From the NCBI GenBank assembly GCA_021827225.1, contig JAKAXG010000084.1, forward strand, positions 1 to 10,415: a stretch of DNA of 10,415 nt. The letters run 5' to 3'. Under the pieces are notes generated by a model, which ran no database searches, had not been told where the DNA came from, and saw nothing but the letters and a program-made list of their open reading frames with translations. This document shows, piece by piece, positions 1-7,556 of this stretch; the stretch's first letter is position 1, and each line of letters opens with the position of its first letter. The DNA comes from Actinomycetes bacterium. Its GTDB lineage: Bacteria > Actinomycetota > Acidimicrobiia > Acidimicrobiales > Palsa-688. Position numbers and translations under genes: made by a program.

Positions 1-1731
1 TACCTGCGGCTCACCGGCCGGGACCCGGAGCGCATCGCCCTGGTGGAGGCCTACGCCAAGGAGCAGGGCCTCTGGCACGACCCGGCGCACCGCCCCGACT
101 ACTCCGAGCGGCTGAGCCTGGATCTGTCCACCGTGGTCCCCTCCCTGGCCGGGCCGGCCCGCCCCCAGGACCGGGTCCGCCTCGACGAGGCCGCACCCGA
201 GTACCGCAAGGCCGTGGTCAAGGTCCTGGGACAAAGCGAGGGCGCCGCGGCCCCCTCCAACCCCACCCCGGTCACGTTGGACGACGGCACGTCTTTCGAA
301 CTGGACCACGGTCACGTCGTCATCGCCGCCATCACCTCCTGCACCAACACCTCCAACCCGTCGGTCATGGTCGCCGCCGGCCTGCTGGCCAAGAAGGCGG
401 TGGAGAAGGGGCTGCACGCCAAGCCGTGGGTGAAGACCACGCTGGCGCCCGGGTCCAAGGTGGTCATCGACTACTACGAGCGGGCCGGGCTCATCCCCTA
501 CCTGGACAAGCTGGGCTTCGACCTGGTCGGCTACGGGTGCACCACCTGCATCGGCAACAGCGGCCCGCTCCTCCAGCCCATCTCCGACGCCGTCAACGCC
601 GCGGACCTCGCGGTGGTGTCGGTTCTCTCCGGGAACCGCAACTTCGAGGGCCGGATCAGCCCCGACGTCCGCATGAACTACCTGGCGTCGCCCCCGCTGG
701 TGGTGGCGTACGCGCTGGCCGGCTCCATGGACAAAGACATCGTCAACGAACCGCTGGGCCACGACGGCGACGGCCAGCCGGTGTACCTGCGAGACATCTG
801 GCCCACCCCCCAGGAGGTGGCGGACGTGGTCGGCTCGTCCATCGCCTCGGAGATGTTCTCCAACTCCTACGGATCGGTGTTCGAGGGCGACGAGCGGTGG
901 CGCAACCTCGACGTGCCCACCGGGGACGCCTACGCGTGGGATTCCACCTCGACCTACGTCCGCCAGCCCCCCTACTTCGAGGGCATGACCATGACCCCCG
1001 AGCCGCTCCGCGACGTGACGGGGGCCCGGGTGCTGGCCAAGCTGGGCGACTCGGTCACCACCGACCACATCTCGCCGGCGGGCAACATCCGCCGGGACGG
1101 CCCGGCCGGCCGGTGGCTGGTCGACGGGGGAGTGGACCCCACCGACTTCAACTCCTACGGCTCGCGCCGCGGCAACCACGAGGTCATGATCCGCGGCACC
1201 TTCGCCAACATCCGGCTGCGCAACCAGCTGGCCCCGGGCACGGAGGGCGGCGTGACCCGCCACCTCCCTGACGGTGAGCAGATGTCCGTCTACGACGCCG
1301 CCAAGCGCTACGAGTCCGAAGGCGTCCCCCTCGTCATCCTCGCCGGCAAGGAGTACGGCTCGGGTTCGTCGCGGGACTGGGCGGCCAAGGGCACCGCCCT
1401 GCTCGGCGTGAAGGCGGTGCTGGCGGAGAGCTTCGAGCGCATCCACCGCTCGAACCTGGTCGGCATGGGCATCCTCCCGCTGCAGTTCTCCGCCGGTGAG
1501 AGCGCGGCGTCGCTCGGCCTCACCGGCGAGGAGGTGTTCGACATCACCGGGTTGGAGGGCCTCGCCGAGGGGTCGTCCCTGCCGCGGCAGCTTTCGGTGA
1601 AGGCGTCGGGCCAGGGCGGGTCACCGGTCGAGTTCCAGGTGACCCTCCGGATCGACACGCCCAAGGAGGCGGAGTACTACCGCCACGGCGGCATCCTCCT
1701 CTACGTGCTGCGCCAGCTGCGGGGCGCCTGA
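1..1731 (+). CDS. acnA: Aconitate hydratase (AcnA/IRP1 type), 3' part of gene
   Basis: Catalyses citrate to isocitrate via cis-aconitate in the cytosolic TCA cycle, using a 4Fe-4S cluster. The reading frame is open from base 1, so the 5' end lies outside the window. 576 residues are visible, against roughly 900 for this family, so about a third is missing. The three cluster-binding cysteines are seen as SCTNTSNP (Cys114 of the visible part) and [12 protein letters not shown] (Cys180, Cys183). Further on are the family signature [14 protein letters not shown], the swivel-domain stretch [20 protein letters not shown] and the substrate-binding [16 protein letters not shown]. These motifs fit AcnA rather than AcnB, because the swivel domain is C-terminal. 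An internal ATG at 43 is not the start: the frame upstream of it ([20 protein letters not shown]) is normal aconitase sequence. The gene converges on the LysR gene 16 bases downstream. Nothing suggests that the enzyme is damaged. Confidence 0.97.
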   Translation, partial: YLRLTGRDPERIALVEAYAKEQGLWHDPAHRPDYSERLSLDLSTVVPSLAGPARPQDRVRLDEAAPEYRKAVVKVLGQSEGAAAPSNPTPVTLDDGTSFELDHGHVVIAAITSCTNTSNPSVMVAAGLLAKKAVEKGLHAKPWVKTTLAPGSKVVIDYYERAGLIPYLDKLGFDLVGYGCTTCIGNSGPLLQPISDAVNAADLAVVSVLSGNRNFEGRISPDVRMNYLASPPLVVAYALAGSMDKDIVNEPLGHDGDGQPVYLRDIWPTPQEVADVVGSSIASEMFSNSYGSVFEGDERWRNLDVPTGDAYAWDSTSTYVRQPPYFEGMTMTPEPLRDVTGARVLAKLGDSVTTDHISPAGNIRRDGPAGRWLVDGGVDPTDFNSYGSRRGNHEVMIRGTFANIRLRNQLAPGTEGGVTRHLPDGEQMSVYDAAKRYESEGVPLVILAGKEYGSGSSRDWAAKGTALLGVKAVLAESFERIHRSNLVGMGILPLQFSAGESAASLGLTGEEVFDITGLEGLAEGSSLPRQLSVKASGQGGSPVEFQVTLRIDTPKEAEYYRHGGILLYVLRQLRGA

Positions 1732-1746
1732 CCCCGCCCGGCGGGG
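1732..1746. terminator. Small GC hairpin between convergent genes
   Basis: CCCCGC and GCGGGG form a 6-bp perfect stem around a 3-base loop. It fills nearly the whole 16-base gap between the aconitase stop and the LysR stop. Its position between two converging genes fits a bidirectional terminator. There is no T-run on either side and the stem is short, so the function is inferred from position only. Confidence 0.35.
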
Positions 1747-1747
1747 A

Positions 1748-2656
1748 TCACACCGACGGCGGGTGCAGCCCGTGCTCGGGCCGGAGGTTGGCCGCCACCA
1801 CCCGGTCGAGCAGCTCGAGCATGGCCCGGGCGGGGGCGCTCGGCCGGCCCCGCCGCCGCAGGGCCAGGCCGACGGTCCGCCGGGGCAGCCCGATCACCTT
1901 GATCTGGTGGAAGCCCCGGCTCTCCGCCGCGCCCGTGGCCGGCAGGATCGCCGGCCCGAAGCCCCGCAGGGTGAGGGAGGCGATGAGGCGCACCCCGTCG
2001 AGCTCGGCCCGCGGGGTGAGCGTCACCCCGGCGGCCTGGCCGGCCTGGTCGATCTCCTTGCGGAAGCTGGTTCCCGGCGCCGGCAGCAGCAGGCCGATCC
2101 CGTCGAGATCCTTCATGGTGACCCGGTCCCGGCCGGCCAGCGGATGGCCGTCGGGGACCACCAGTACCAGGTCCTCGTCGAAGAGCGGGCGCTCCGCCAG
2201 GTCGGGGCTGCTCTGCGGCAGGTTGACCACGGCGGCGTCTATTGACCCGGCCACCAGCAGCGGCTCGAGGGTGGCCGACGTCCCGTCGCCTATGAGCAGC
2301 CGGACCCTCGGGTGGGCCGAGGCCATCTGATCGAGCAGCAGGGGGGCCAGCCAGCGGGCGGTGGTGCCGATCATGCCGATGCGGGCGGTGCCGGAGATCT
2401 CGTTGCGGAACGACGCCACGTCGGCGACAGCCGCCTCCAGCTCGGCCGCCACCCGCCGGGCCCTCTCCAGCACGGCGTTGCCCTCATCGGTGAGCCGCCC
2501 ACCCTGGCGGTCCACCAGTTGCACCCCCAGCTCCCGCTCGAGCCGGGCGATGTGGCTGGACACGTTGGACTGGACCGTGTGCAGCGCGGTGGCGGCGGCC
2601 GAGAAGCTGCCGTGGTCGGCGATGGCTATGAGCGCCTGCAGTTGCCGTAGTTCCAT
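1748..2656 (-). CDS. LysR-family transcriptional regulator
   Basis: A 302-residue DNA-binding regulator, the usual length for the LysR family. Residues 1-60 form the winged helix-turn-helix (MELRQLQALIAIADHGSFSAAATAL, then QSNVSSHIARLERELG). Residues from about 88 to 290 match the periplasmic-binding-like effector domain (SIDAAVVNLP, ERPLFDEDLVLVVPDGHPLAG). The ATG at 2656 was chosen because LysR proteins begin directly with MELRQL-type sequence; the open frame extends to 2761 but the extra 35 residues are unlike the family. A GGAGGA lies 14 bases upstream, farther than ideal. The gene is convergent with aconitase and divergent from the HAD-acyltransferase gene. LysR proteins often control themselves and the divergent neighbour, so that gene is the first target to consider. 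The effector is unknown. Confidence 0.93.
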   Translation of the reverse strand: MELRQLQALIAIADHGSFSAAATALHTVQSNVSSHIARLERELGVQLVDRQGGRLTDEGNAVLERARRVAAELEAAVADVASFRNEISGTARIGMIGTTARWLAPLLLDQMASAHPRVRLLIGDGTSATLEPLLVAGSIDAAVVNLPQSSPDLAERPLFDEDLVLVVPDGHPLAGRDRVTMKDLDGIGLLLPAPGTSFRKEIDQAGQAAGVTLTPRAELDGVRLIASLTLRGFGPAILPATGAAESRGFHQIKVIGLPRRTVGLALRRRGRPSAPARAMLELLDRVVAANLRPEHGLHPPSV

Positions 2657-2862
2657 CGCTGATACAGATGTCCTCCATCGAAAAAAACTGCTCAATGGAT
2701 GATTGTGGGCGGACGAGGGTAAAGTCAAGGAGTCCGGACGCGCTCCTCCCCCCTGGCGCACCGGACGAATACCGAAGGGCCCGGCATCCCCCCCGCCGGG
2801 CCCTTCGACGCGTCCGGGCCCGGGTCGGTTTACGGCAGGCGGCGGCGGAGGCGGTAGCTTCC
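2657..2862. promoter_or_regulatory. Divergent intergenic region between LysR and HAD-PlsC genes
   Basis: The only long non-coding interval in the window (206 bases). Bases 2657-2725 are clearly richer in A and T than the rest of the window and include a run of seven A (2681-2687 region), as expected for a divergent promoter or operator. Within it, CCATCG occurs twice (2653-2658 and 2675-2680), and TCCAT (2674-2678) is inverted as ATGGA (2695-2699), so a LysR-type operator could lie here. I could not place convincing -35 and -10 boxes for either gene. The right half (2773-2807) contains a strong hairpin, listed separately. A GGAG at 2847-2850 is a possible ribosome binding site for the ATG at 2863, 12 bases away. 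Confidence 0.5.
2773..2807. terminator. Perfect 13-bp GC hairpin upstream of HAD-PlsC gene
   Basis: CGAAGGGCCCGGC (2773-2785) is followed by a 9-base loop and its exact reverse complement GCCGGGCCCTTCG (2795-2807). The shape is that of an actinobacterial intrinsic terminator, although no T-run follows on either strand. It lies 55 bases before the ATG of the plus-strand gene, so it could be an insulator against divergent transcripts, a leader attenuator, or a relic of an older gene end. A second CCGGGCCC at 2814-2821 could compete for pairing with the left arm. The hairpin itself is seen directly; its role is inferred. Confidence 0.5.
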
Positions 2863-4269
2863 ATGGTCATGGCCCGATCCGCCGCCATCTTCGATCTGGA
2901 CCGGACCCTCCTGCGGACCTCGAGCACCCCGGCGATCAACGCCGCGCTGTTCGAATCGGGTCTGGTCGGCCGGGAGAGTGTGCCGGGTCAGGCGCTGGTC
3001 CTCGGCTTCTACGACGCCTTCGGCGAGACGATGCCGTCCATGGCCCTGGCCCGGGCGGCCGCCTGGGCGTCGCGGGGCTGGTCGGTGGCCCAGGTGGACC
3101 TGGCCGCCAAGCGGGCGGCCGAACGGCTGGAGGCGGTGGTCCTGCCGTACGTGCGGCCCCTCTTCGAGAAGCACAGGAAGGCCGGCCGGGTGCTGGTGCT
3201 GGCCACCACCACCCCCCACCACCTCGTCGCCCCCTTCGCCGAGCGGCTGGGCATCGACGCGGTGGTGGCCACCCGCTACGCCACCGAGGTCGACGAGTCC
3301 GGTATCGAGCGCTACAACGGCCGCCTGGCCGGCCCGTTCGTGTGGGCCGTCGGCAAGCTGCGCGCCGTCCGGGAGTGGGCCGGCGCCGCCGGGGTGGACC
3401 TGCGCCGGAGCGCCGCCTACTCCGACAGCGTCTACGACCTGCCGCTGCTGTCGGCGGTCGGCGAACCGGTCGCCGTGAACCCCGACGTCCGCCTGCAGGC
3501 GGTGGCCACGCTGCGGCGGTGGCCGGTGTTGCACCTCGACACCCCCGCCGGGGTTCCGAAGCTTCTCGGCGTGGAACCGCTGGACGTGGTCCGCCTCACC
3601 GCCCAGCAGCTGTCGGTGCCCCTGGCCCGCTTCGACCTGCAGGGCACCGAGCACATCCCCCGGGAGGGGCCGGCCATCGTGGTGGCCAACCACCGCAGCT
3701 ACTTCGATCCGGTGGCCTACGGCCTCGCCGTGTTCGAGGCCGGCCGGAACCCCCGGGGGCTGGCCAAGAAGGAGCTCTTCGACGCCCCGGTCATCGGGTC
3801 CTTGATGAAAGCCTCCGGCGCCATATGCGTGGACCGCAAGGTGTCGGGGCGGGCCGCCTTCGAGGAGGCGGAGCAGGCCCTCATGGGCGGCGAGGTGCTG
3901 ATCATCGCCCCGCAGGGCACCATCCCGAGGGGGGAGGACTTCTTCGATCCGGTGCTGAGGGGCAAGACCGGCGCCGCCCGGCTGGCGGCGGCGACGGGCG
4001 CCCCGGTGGTTCCGCTGGCGGTGTGGGGTACAGAGCAGGTATGGCCCCGATCATCCCGGCTGCCCAAGGTGACCAAGGCTCTGCACCCTCCCCGGGTGAC
4101 GGTCCGGGTGGGGCCCCCGGTGACCGGTCTCACCGGCGAGGACTTCGAGGCGGACACGGCCCGGATCATGGCCGCCATCGTCGACCAGCTGCCCCCGCAG
4201 GCCCGCACCCGCCACCGCCCGACTCCCGAGGAGCTGGCCCGCACCTTCCCGCCCGGCGCCCATGAGTGA
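2863..4269 (+). CDS. HAD-IB phosphatase / PlsC-type acyltransferase fusion protein
   Basis: A 468-residue two-domain protein. Residues 5-225 are a SerB-like HAD-IB domain with all four motifs: FDLDRTL (Asp11, Asp13), LATTTP (motif II Thr), Lys165 in VGKLRAV, and YSDSVYDLPLL (Asp188, Asp192). Residues 255-440 are a glycerophospholipid acyltransferase (PlsC) domain with NHRSYFD (His277, Asp282), GAICVDRK and APVVPLAVWGTE. Motif III reads APQGTIPRG, with Gln351 where most PlsC proteins have Glu. Mycobacteria have a protein of this architecture (Rv2483c), annotated as a phosphatase/1-acylglycerol-3-phosphate acyltransferase. The likely role is phosphatidate or related acyl-lipid synthesis at the membrane; the substrate of the HAD domain is unknown. 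The ATG at 2863 was chosen over the frame start at 2668 because homology begins there and the extra 65 residues would run through the LysR promoter. ATG at 2869 is an alternative start. It overlaps the next gene by 8 bases. Confidence 0.9.
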   Translation: MVMARSAAIFDLDRTLLRTSSTPAINAALFESGLVGRESVPGQALVLGFYDAFGETMPSMALARAAAWASRGWSVAQVDLAAKRAAERLEAVVLPYVRPLFEKHRKAGRVLVLATTTPHHLVAPFAERLGIDAVVATRYATEVDESGIERYNGRLAGPFVWAVGKLRAVREWAGAAGVDLRRSAAYSDSVYDLPLLSAVGEPVAVNPDVRLQAVATLRRWPVLHLDTPAGVPKLLGVEPLDVVRLTAQQLSVPLARFDLQGTEHIPREGPAIVVANHRSYFDPVAYGLAVFEAGRNPRGLAKKELFDAPVIGSLMKASGAICVDRKVSGRAAFEEAEQALMGGEVLIIAPQGTIPRGEDFFDPVLRGKTGAARLAAATGAPVVPLAVWGTEQVWPRSSRLPKVTKALHPPRVTVRVGPPVTGLTGEDFEADTARIMAAIVDQLPPQARTRHRPTPEELARTFPPGAHE

Positions 4270-4942
4270 GAGCATGTCGGACCCCACCGAGACCATCCCC
4301 GGCCCCGAGCCGACCCAGGCCGTCCCCACCCCCGCCGGCCCGGCGGGAGCGGACCCGGGGGCGTGGGTGGCCGGCCCGCCGCCGCCCCCGCCCGGCCGGG
4401 ACCCGGCCATCCCGGTCGTGGAGACCCCGCCGGCGGCCGCCGGGGCCCGCCCGGCCGGTGCCCGTCCCGGAGCCGCCCGCCTGGGCCAGGCCGCCCTCAC
4501 CCACCTGCGGGGCGAGCCGGTGTGGAGCCTGGCCGCGGCCGCCGTGCTGGTGGCATACGTGGCGGCGTGGCTGGACGCCGTCCTCGCCGCCGTGCGCCAT
4601 CAGCCCGGCCTCACCGCCCAGCAGCGGCTGCTGGACCTGTTCGGGCCGGGATCGGTCGAGTGGGGGCTGCTGCTCCTGCTGGCCCTCGGGTTCATGGCCG
4701 CCGGCCGGCAGCTACCGGCCAGCCGGGGCGGGCCCGTGACCGGCCTGGTGCCGACGGCTCTGCTGGTGGCGGCCGGGACCGTGGCGGCGGCGGCCGCTCT
4801 CGGGTTCGTGGTGGAGCTGGCCAACTTCGGCCACGGCATCGACGCCGCCTTCTCCGGCATCGTGGCCCGCCTGGCGGCGCTGGCCGCTTCGGGAGTGGCG
4901 CTGTGGTGGGCGTGGCGGGCCCGGGAGGGAGCCGCCCCCTAG
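4262..4942 (+). CDS. Proline-rich membrane protein, function unknown
   Basis: I do not recognise this 226-residue protein. Residues 1-80 are rich in Pro, Ala and Gly with a six-proline run (residues 39-44) and are probably disordered and cytoplasmic. Four hydrophobic segments follow, at about 88-111, 131-148, 159-185 and 195-218, and the protein ends in a short basic/polar tail (WAWRAREGAAP). There is no cleavable signal peptide and no catalytic motif. The ATG at 4262 overlaps the upstream stop (TGA 4267-4269), which suggests translational coupling with the HAD-acyltransferase gene; a second in-frame ATG at 4274 could also be the start, and neither has a clear ribosome binding site. Context suggests a membrane partner of lipid synthesis, but this is only inferred from linkage. 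Its TAG stop shares bases with the stop of the opposing gene. Confidence 0.82.
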   Translation: MSESMSDPTETIPGPEPTQAVPTPAGPAGADPGAWVAGPPPPPPGRDPAIPVVETPPAAAGARPAGARPGAARLGQAALTHLRGEPVWSLAAAAVLVAYVAAWLDAVLAAVRHQPGLTAQQRLLDLFGPGSVEWGLLLLLALGFMAAGRQLPASRGGPVTGLVPTALLVAAGTVAAAAALGFVVELANFGHGIDAAFSGIVARLAALAASGVALWWAWRAREGAAP

Positions 4943-5949
4943 CGGGGCCAGCGCTCGGCCCGGCGCCGGCGCCGGCCCGAGCCGGGGCGCTCCCCGAGGG
5001 CCCACGCCCGCCGCCACTCGGCGGCGTCGGGTCCGGTGAGAGGCGGGGTCGCCCCTTCCGCCGCCCGCCGCCGGGCGGTGTACCAGTCGGAGCCCACCTC
5101 GTCGGCCAGCACGGCGATGGCCGACTCGAGCTGCACCGCCAGAGACCTGGGGTCGGTGCCCGGACCGGGGCGCAGCGGCTTCCCGAAGCTGACGGTACTG
5201 CGTCCCGGGCGGATCTTCCGGGAACCCTTGGCCAGGATCCGGCCGGTGCCCTCCAGGTGGACCGGCACGATCGGCCGGCCGGTGCGGGCCGCCATCCAGG
5301 CGGCGCCGGCCCGGTGGGGTTGGCCCCACCCGTCCGGGCTGCGGCCGCCCTCGGGGAAGATGAGCATGCTCCATCCGTCGGCCAGCAGGTCCGACACCCG
5401 CTTCGCCGACGCCCGGGACACCCGCTGGCGCTCGATGGGAACGGCGTTCAGCAGGAAGGCGAAGGCGGCCGCCTTCAGCCGGGTGTCGAAGAAGTAGTCG
5501 GCGGCCCCGGCCACGAACAGCTCCCGTCGCCATCGCTCGGGGATGACCGACACCAGCAGGGGAGCGTCGAAGTGGCTGGCGTGGTTGGCGGCGAAGATGA
5601 CCGGCTCGTCGAGGTGGGCGATGCGGTCCAGGCCCCGCACCTCCGGGGAGGTGATGCCCCGGACGACCGGCGCGGCGAGCACGTCCTGCACCAGCGCCCG
5701 GCCCAGCCGGGCGGCCGGCTCCCTGGCCCAGTCGCTGTCGTAGTCCACCCCCAGGGTCTTCTCGGCCGGGGGGCGCTCCACCGTCCCGGGCCAGGTGGGG
5801 GCGGCCAGCGGGAAGCCGTCAGGCACCCGCACCCGGCGCCGCAGGCCGGCCGCCGCCGCCTTCAACCCGTCCGGCGACACCGGCAGGCGGCGGCGGGGCT
5901 CGGTCCCGCCCGGAAGCCCGGGCTGGCGGTAGCGGGCGGGCTCGGCCAC
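4939..5949 (-). CDS. PlsC-type 1-acylglycerol-3-phosphate acyltransferase family protein
   Basis: A 336-residue protein of the glycerophospholipid acyltransferase superfamily, expected to move an acyl chain from acyl-CoA or acyl-ACP to a hydroxyl acceptor at the membrane. Motif I is NHASHFD (His123, Asp128), followed by NAVPIERQR (motif II region), FPEGGRS (residues 198-204, with the canonical Glu200) and PIVPVHLEGTG (motif IV). The first 60 residues are poorly conserved in appearance and the C-terminus is very basic (RRRRRAERWPR). The frame is open far upstream through the LarA-like gene, so the start is not fixed. I chose GTG at 5949, 2 bases after the upstream stop, since it fits operon spacing; CTG at 5955 or GTGs near residues 40-42 are possible. 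It is the last gene of the minus-strand operon. The acceptor could be glycerol phosphate, lysophosphatidate or a fatty alcohol product of the operon; the sequence does not decide. Confidence 0.88.
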   Translation of the reverse strand: MAEPARYRQPGLPGGTEPRRRLPVSPDGLKAAAAGLRRRVRVPDGFPLAAPTWPGTVERPPAEKTLGVDYDSDWAREPAARLGRALVQDVLAAPVVRGITSPEVRGLDRIAHLDEPVIFAANHASHFDAPLLVSVIPERWRRELFVAGAADYFFDTRLKAAAFAFLLNAVPIERQRVSRASAKRVSDLLADGWSMLIFPEGGRSPDGWGQPHRAGAAWMAARTGRPIVPVHLEGTGRILAKGSRKIRPGRSTVSFGKPLRPGPGTDPRSLAVQLESAIAVLADEVGSDWYTARRRAAEGATPPLTGPDAAEWRRAWALGERPGSGRRRRRAERWPR

Positions 5950-5951
5950 CG

Positions 5952-7541
5952 TCAGTGCACGTCCGCGATCATGATGGGCGGGCAGTGCAGGTGGGTGATG
6001 GTGGCGTCGCGGCCGACCACGTCGCTGGCCATCTCCAGGGCGTCGTTCAAGGTGCTGGCCGGCGAGAACCCCATCCGGCGAACGGCGCGGGGCTCGCCGC
6101 CCACGATGATCACCCGCCCGAGGTGCTGGAGGGCGTGGGCACCCCAGTACCACATGTAGAACGGATGGACGCCGTGATAGGCGTGGCTGGTCCGGTACAG
6201 GTGCCGGTACCACTCGTCGGTGGCGAAGCGCTCCTCGTAGTTCTTCTCGATCTCGACCGGGTCGGTGGTGTCGGCCAGGACCTCCTCGAAGAAGTCGATG
6301 TAGGACGGGTGGTGCACCGGGTGGAAGGCCCACGGGGTGGGGTGCGACAGGATGGCCACGCCGCCCTCGCGCACCACCGGTCGGCCCCGGTACAGGTTGA
6401 ACAGGTAGCCGAGGCCCATGCACATCACCAGGATCGGGTTCATGATCGAGTTGACGTTGTAGGGGCACAGGTGCGGCAGGCCGAACACGGCGATGTCGGT
6501 CTGGCCCTCCACGTCGACCAGCTGCTGGCGGTAGACCATGTCGGTGGTGACCCGGTGGACCGCCTCCACCTCGCCGGCGTGCACCGAGGTCATGGCGTGC
6601 GGAGCCTTGATCGACTGGAAGATGTTGCGGGCCAGGCGGGGCGGGGTGACCGCCAGGCTCTTGGTGGTGGCCAGGTAGCCGGCCCGGTCCCGGGCCGACC
6701 ATTCCCACTCCCTCTTCTGCAGGAAGGCCATCTGCTCGGGGAAGGTGTCGTTGTTGAGGGTGGTCTCGATCTGGAAGATCTTCACCCCCGAGGAGGCGAT
6801 CAGCCGGCCCATCCGCCAGTTCGACGAGTGCAGCTCGGAGTGCTCCTGGTCCATGAAGGAACGGCTGTGGCGCATGGTGCGCACGTTGTGGTGGTGGCGC
6901 AGGCTGCGGTAGCTGGCCAGCCCGGTGGCCACGCTCTTGTGTCCGCCGTCCATGGCCACCAGGTTGATGTTGACGTAGACCAGCAGGTCCGACTCGGCCG
7001 CCCGCTTGTTGATCTCGACGTCCTCCCCGTGGTCGGTCACCCCCAGGTGGACCAGCCCCTCGGGGTCCTCGGCGTCGTGCTGGAGCAGCCGGCCCGACGG
7101 GGCGAACGCGTCGTAGACCCGGTCGCCGATGGCGTGGCGCAGCTCCGCCTCGGTCATACGCCGGTGCAGGGCCAGGGCGCAGATGAGCACCACGTCATCC
7201 ACCCCGGCGGCCGCCGCCATGTCCAGCACCGCCTCCATCACCCGCTGGCGGTTGTCGGGGCGGCGCATGGGGGGCAGCGGCAGCGAGATGTCGTCGAAGG
7301 CGATGGTCAGGCGCATCCCCGGGAAGAGCAGCTCGGGGAGCGGCTTGGAGTCGCCGAGCGGGTGCAGGAGGGCCTGGCGGATGGCCTCGTCCGGGTCGTC
7401 GAGCGGCTCGACCGGTTCGGGGGCGTAGATCACCCTCGAGCGGCCGGCGGGCAGGCGCTCCAGCCGGAAGCCCTCACCGTGCCAGGTGAGGATGGGCGGG
7501 GTGGAGCGGTCGACTTCGAGAACGAATCCGGGGCGGGCCAT
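5952..7541 (-). CDS. LarA-like (lactate racemase domain, DUF2088) protein
   Basis: A 529-residue protein related to LarA, the nickel-pincer-nucleotide lactate racemase; typical LarA is about 420-430 residues, so this one is about 100 longer. Matching stretches are IAFDDISLPLP (residues 80-90, cf. the DxTRP-type motif), ALALHRRMTEAEL (His126, cf. catalytic His108), HDAEDPEGLVHLGVT, VEINKRAAESDLLV, GGHKSVATGL (Lys202, cf. the cofactor-binding Lys184) and RHHHN (216-218, cf. nickel ligand His200). The second catalytic His (His174 in Lactobacillus plantarum) has no evident counterpart in NINLVAMDGG. The C-terminal RVIIVGGEPRAVRRMGF and the following region resemble the LarA C-domain; the histidine-rich part around 398-460 is probably the extra material. 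It starts at ATG 7541, 15 bases after the dehydrogenase stop, with no strong ribosome binding site. It could isomerise a 2-hydroxy acid or act on another hydroxy compound; the substrate is unknown. Confidence 0.85.
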   Translation of the reverse strand: MARPGFVLEVDRSTPPILTWHGEGFRLERLPAGRSRVIYAPEPVEPLDDPDEAIRQALLHPLGDSKPLPELLFPGMRLTIAFDDISLPLPPMRRPDNRQRVMEAVLDMAAAAGVDDVVLICALALHRRMTEAELRHAIGDRVYDAFAPSGRLLQHDAEDPEGLVHLGVTDHGEDVEINKRAAESDLLVYVNINLVAMDGGHKSVATGLASYRSLRHHHNVRTMRHSRSFMDQEHSELHSSNWRMGRLIASSGVKIFQIETTLNNDTFPEQMAFLQKREWEWSARDRAGYLATTKSLAVTPPRLARNIFQSIKAPHAMTSVHAGEVEAVHRVTTDMVYRQQLVDVEGQTDIAVFGLPHLCPYNVNSIMNPILVMCMGLGYLFNLYRGRPVVREGGVAILSHPTPWAFHPVHHPSYIDFFEEVLADTTDPVEIEKNYEERFATDEWYRHLYRTSHAYHGVHPFYMWYWGAHALQHLGRVIIVGGEPRAVRRMGFSPASTLNDALEMASDVVGRDATITHLHCPPIMIADVH

Positions 7542-7556
7542 GGGTGTCGCGGTTAC

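Noticed and set aside
2657..2761. 35-residue N-terminal extension of the LysR protein
   Set aside because: LysR proteins start directly at the MELRQL-type sequence; the extension has no family resemblance and lies in the promoter-like interval.
2668..2862. 65-residue N-terminal extension of the HAD-PlsC protein
   Set aside because: It would cover the divergent promoter region and the hairpin, is Arg-rich without homology-like features, and the HAD domain begins normally at the ATG at 2863.
2703..4265. 520-residue plus-strand open frame overlapping the HAD-PlsC gene
   Set aside because: It is the +1 shifted frame of a gene with full HAD and PlsC motifs, and is itself low-complexity Gly/Arg/Pro sequence.
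4363..6159. 598-residue plus-strand open frame across the convergent junction
   Set aside because: It runs out of frame through the membrane-protein gene and antisense through the acyltransferase gene, and its composition is Gly/Arg/Pro-rich with no recognisable domain.
5950..6708. Long upstream extension of the stand-alone acyltransferase, in frame to 6708
   Set aside because: It lies in a shifted frame of the LarA-like gene, which has clear conserved motifs there; the extension reads as low-complexity shadow sequence.
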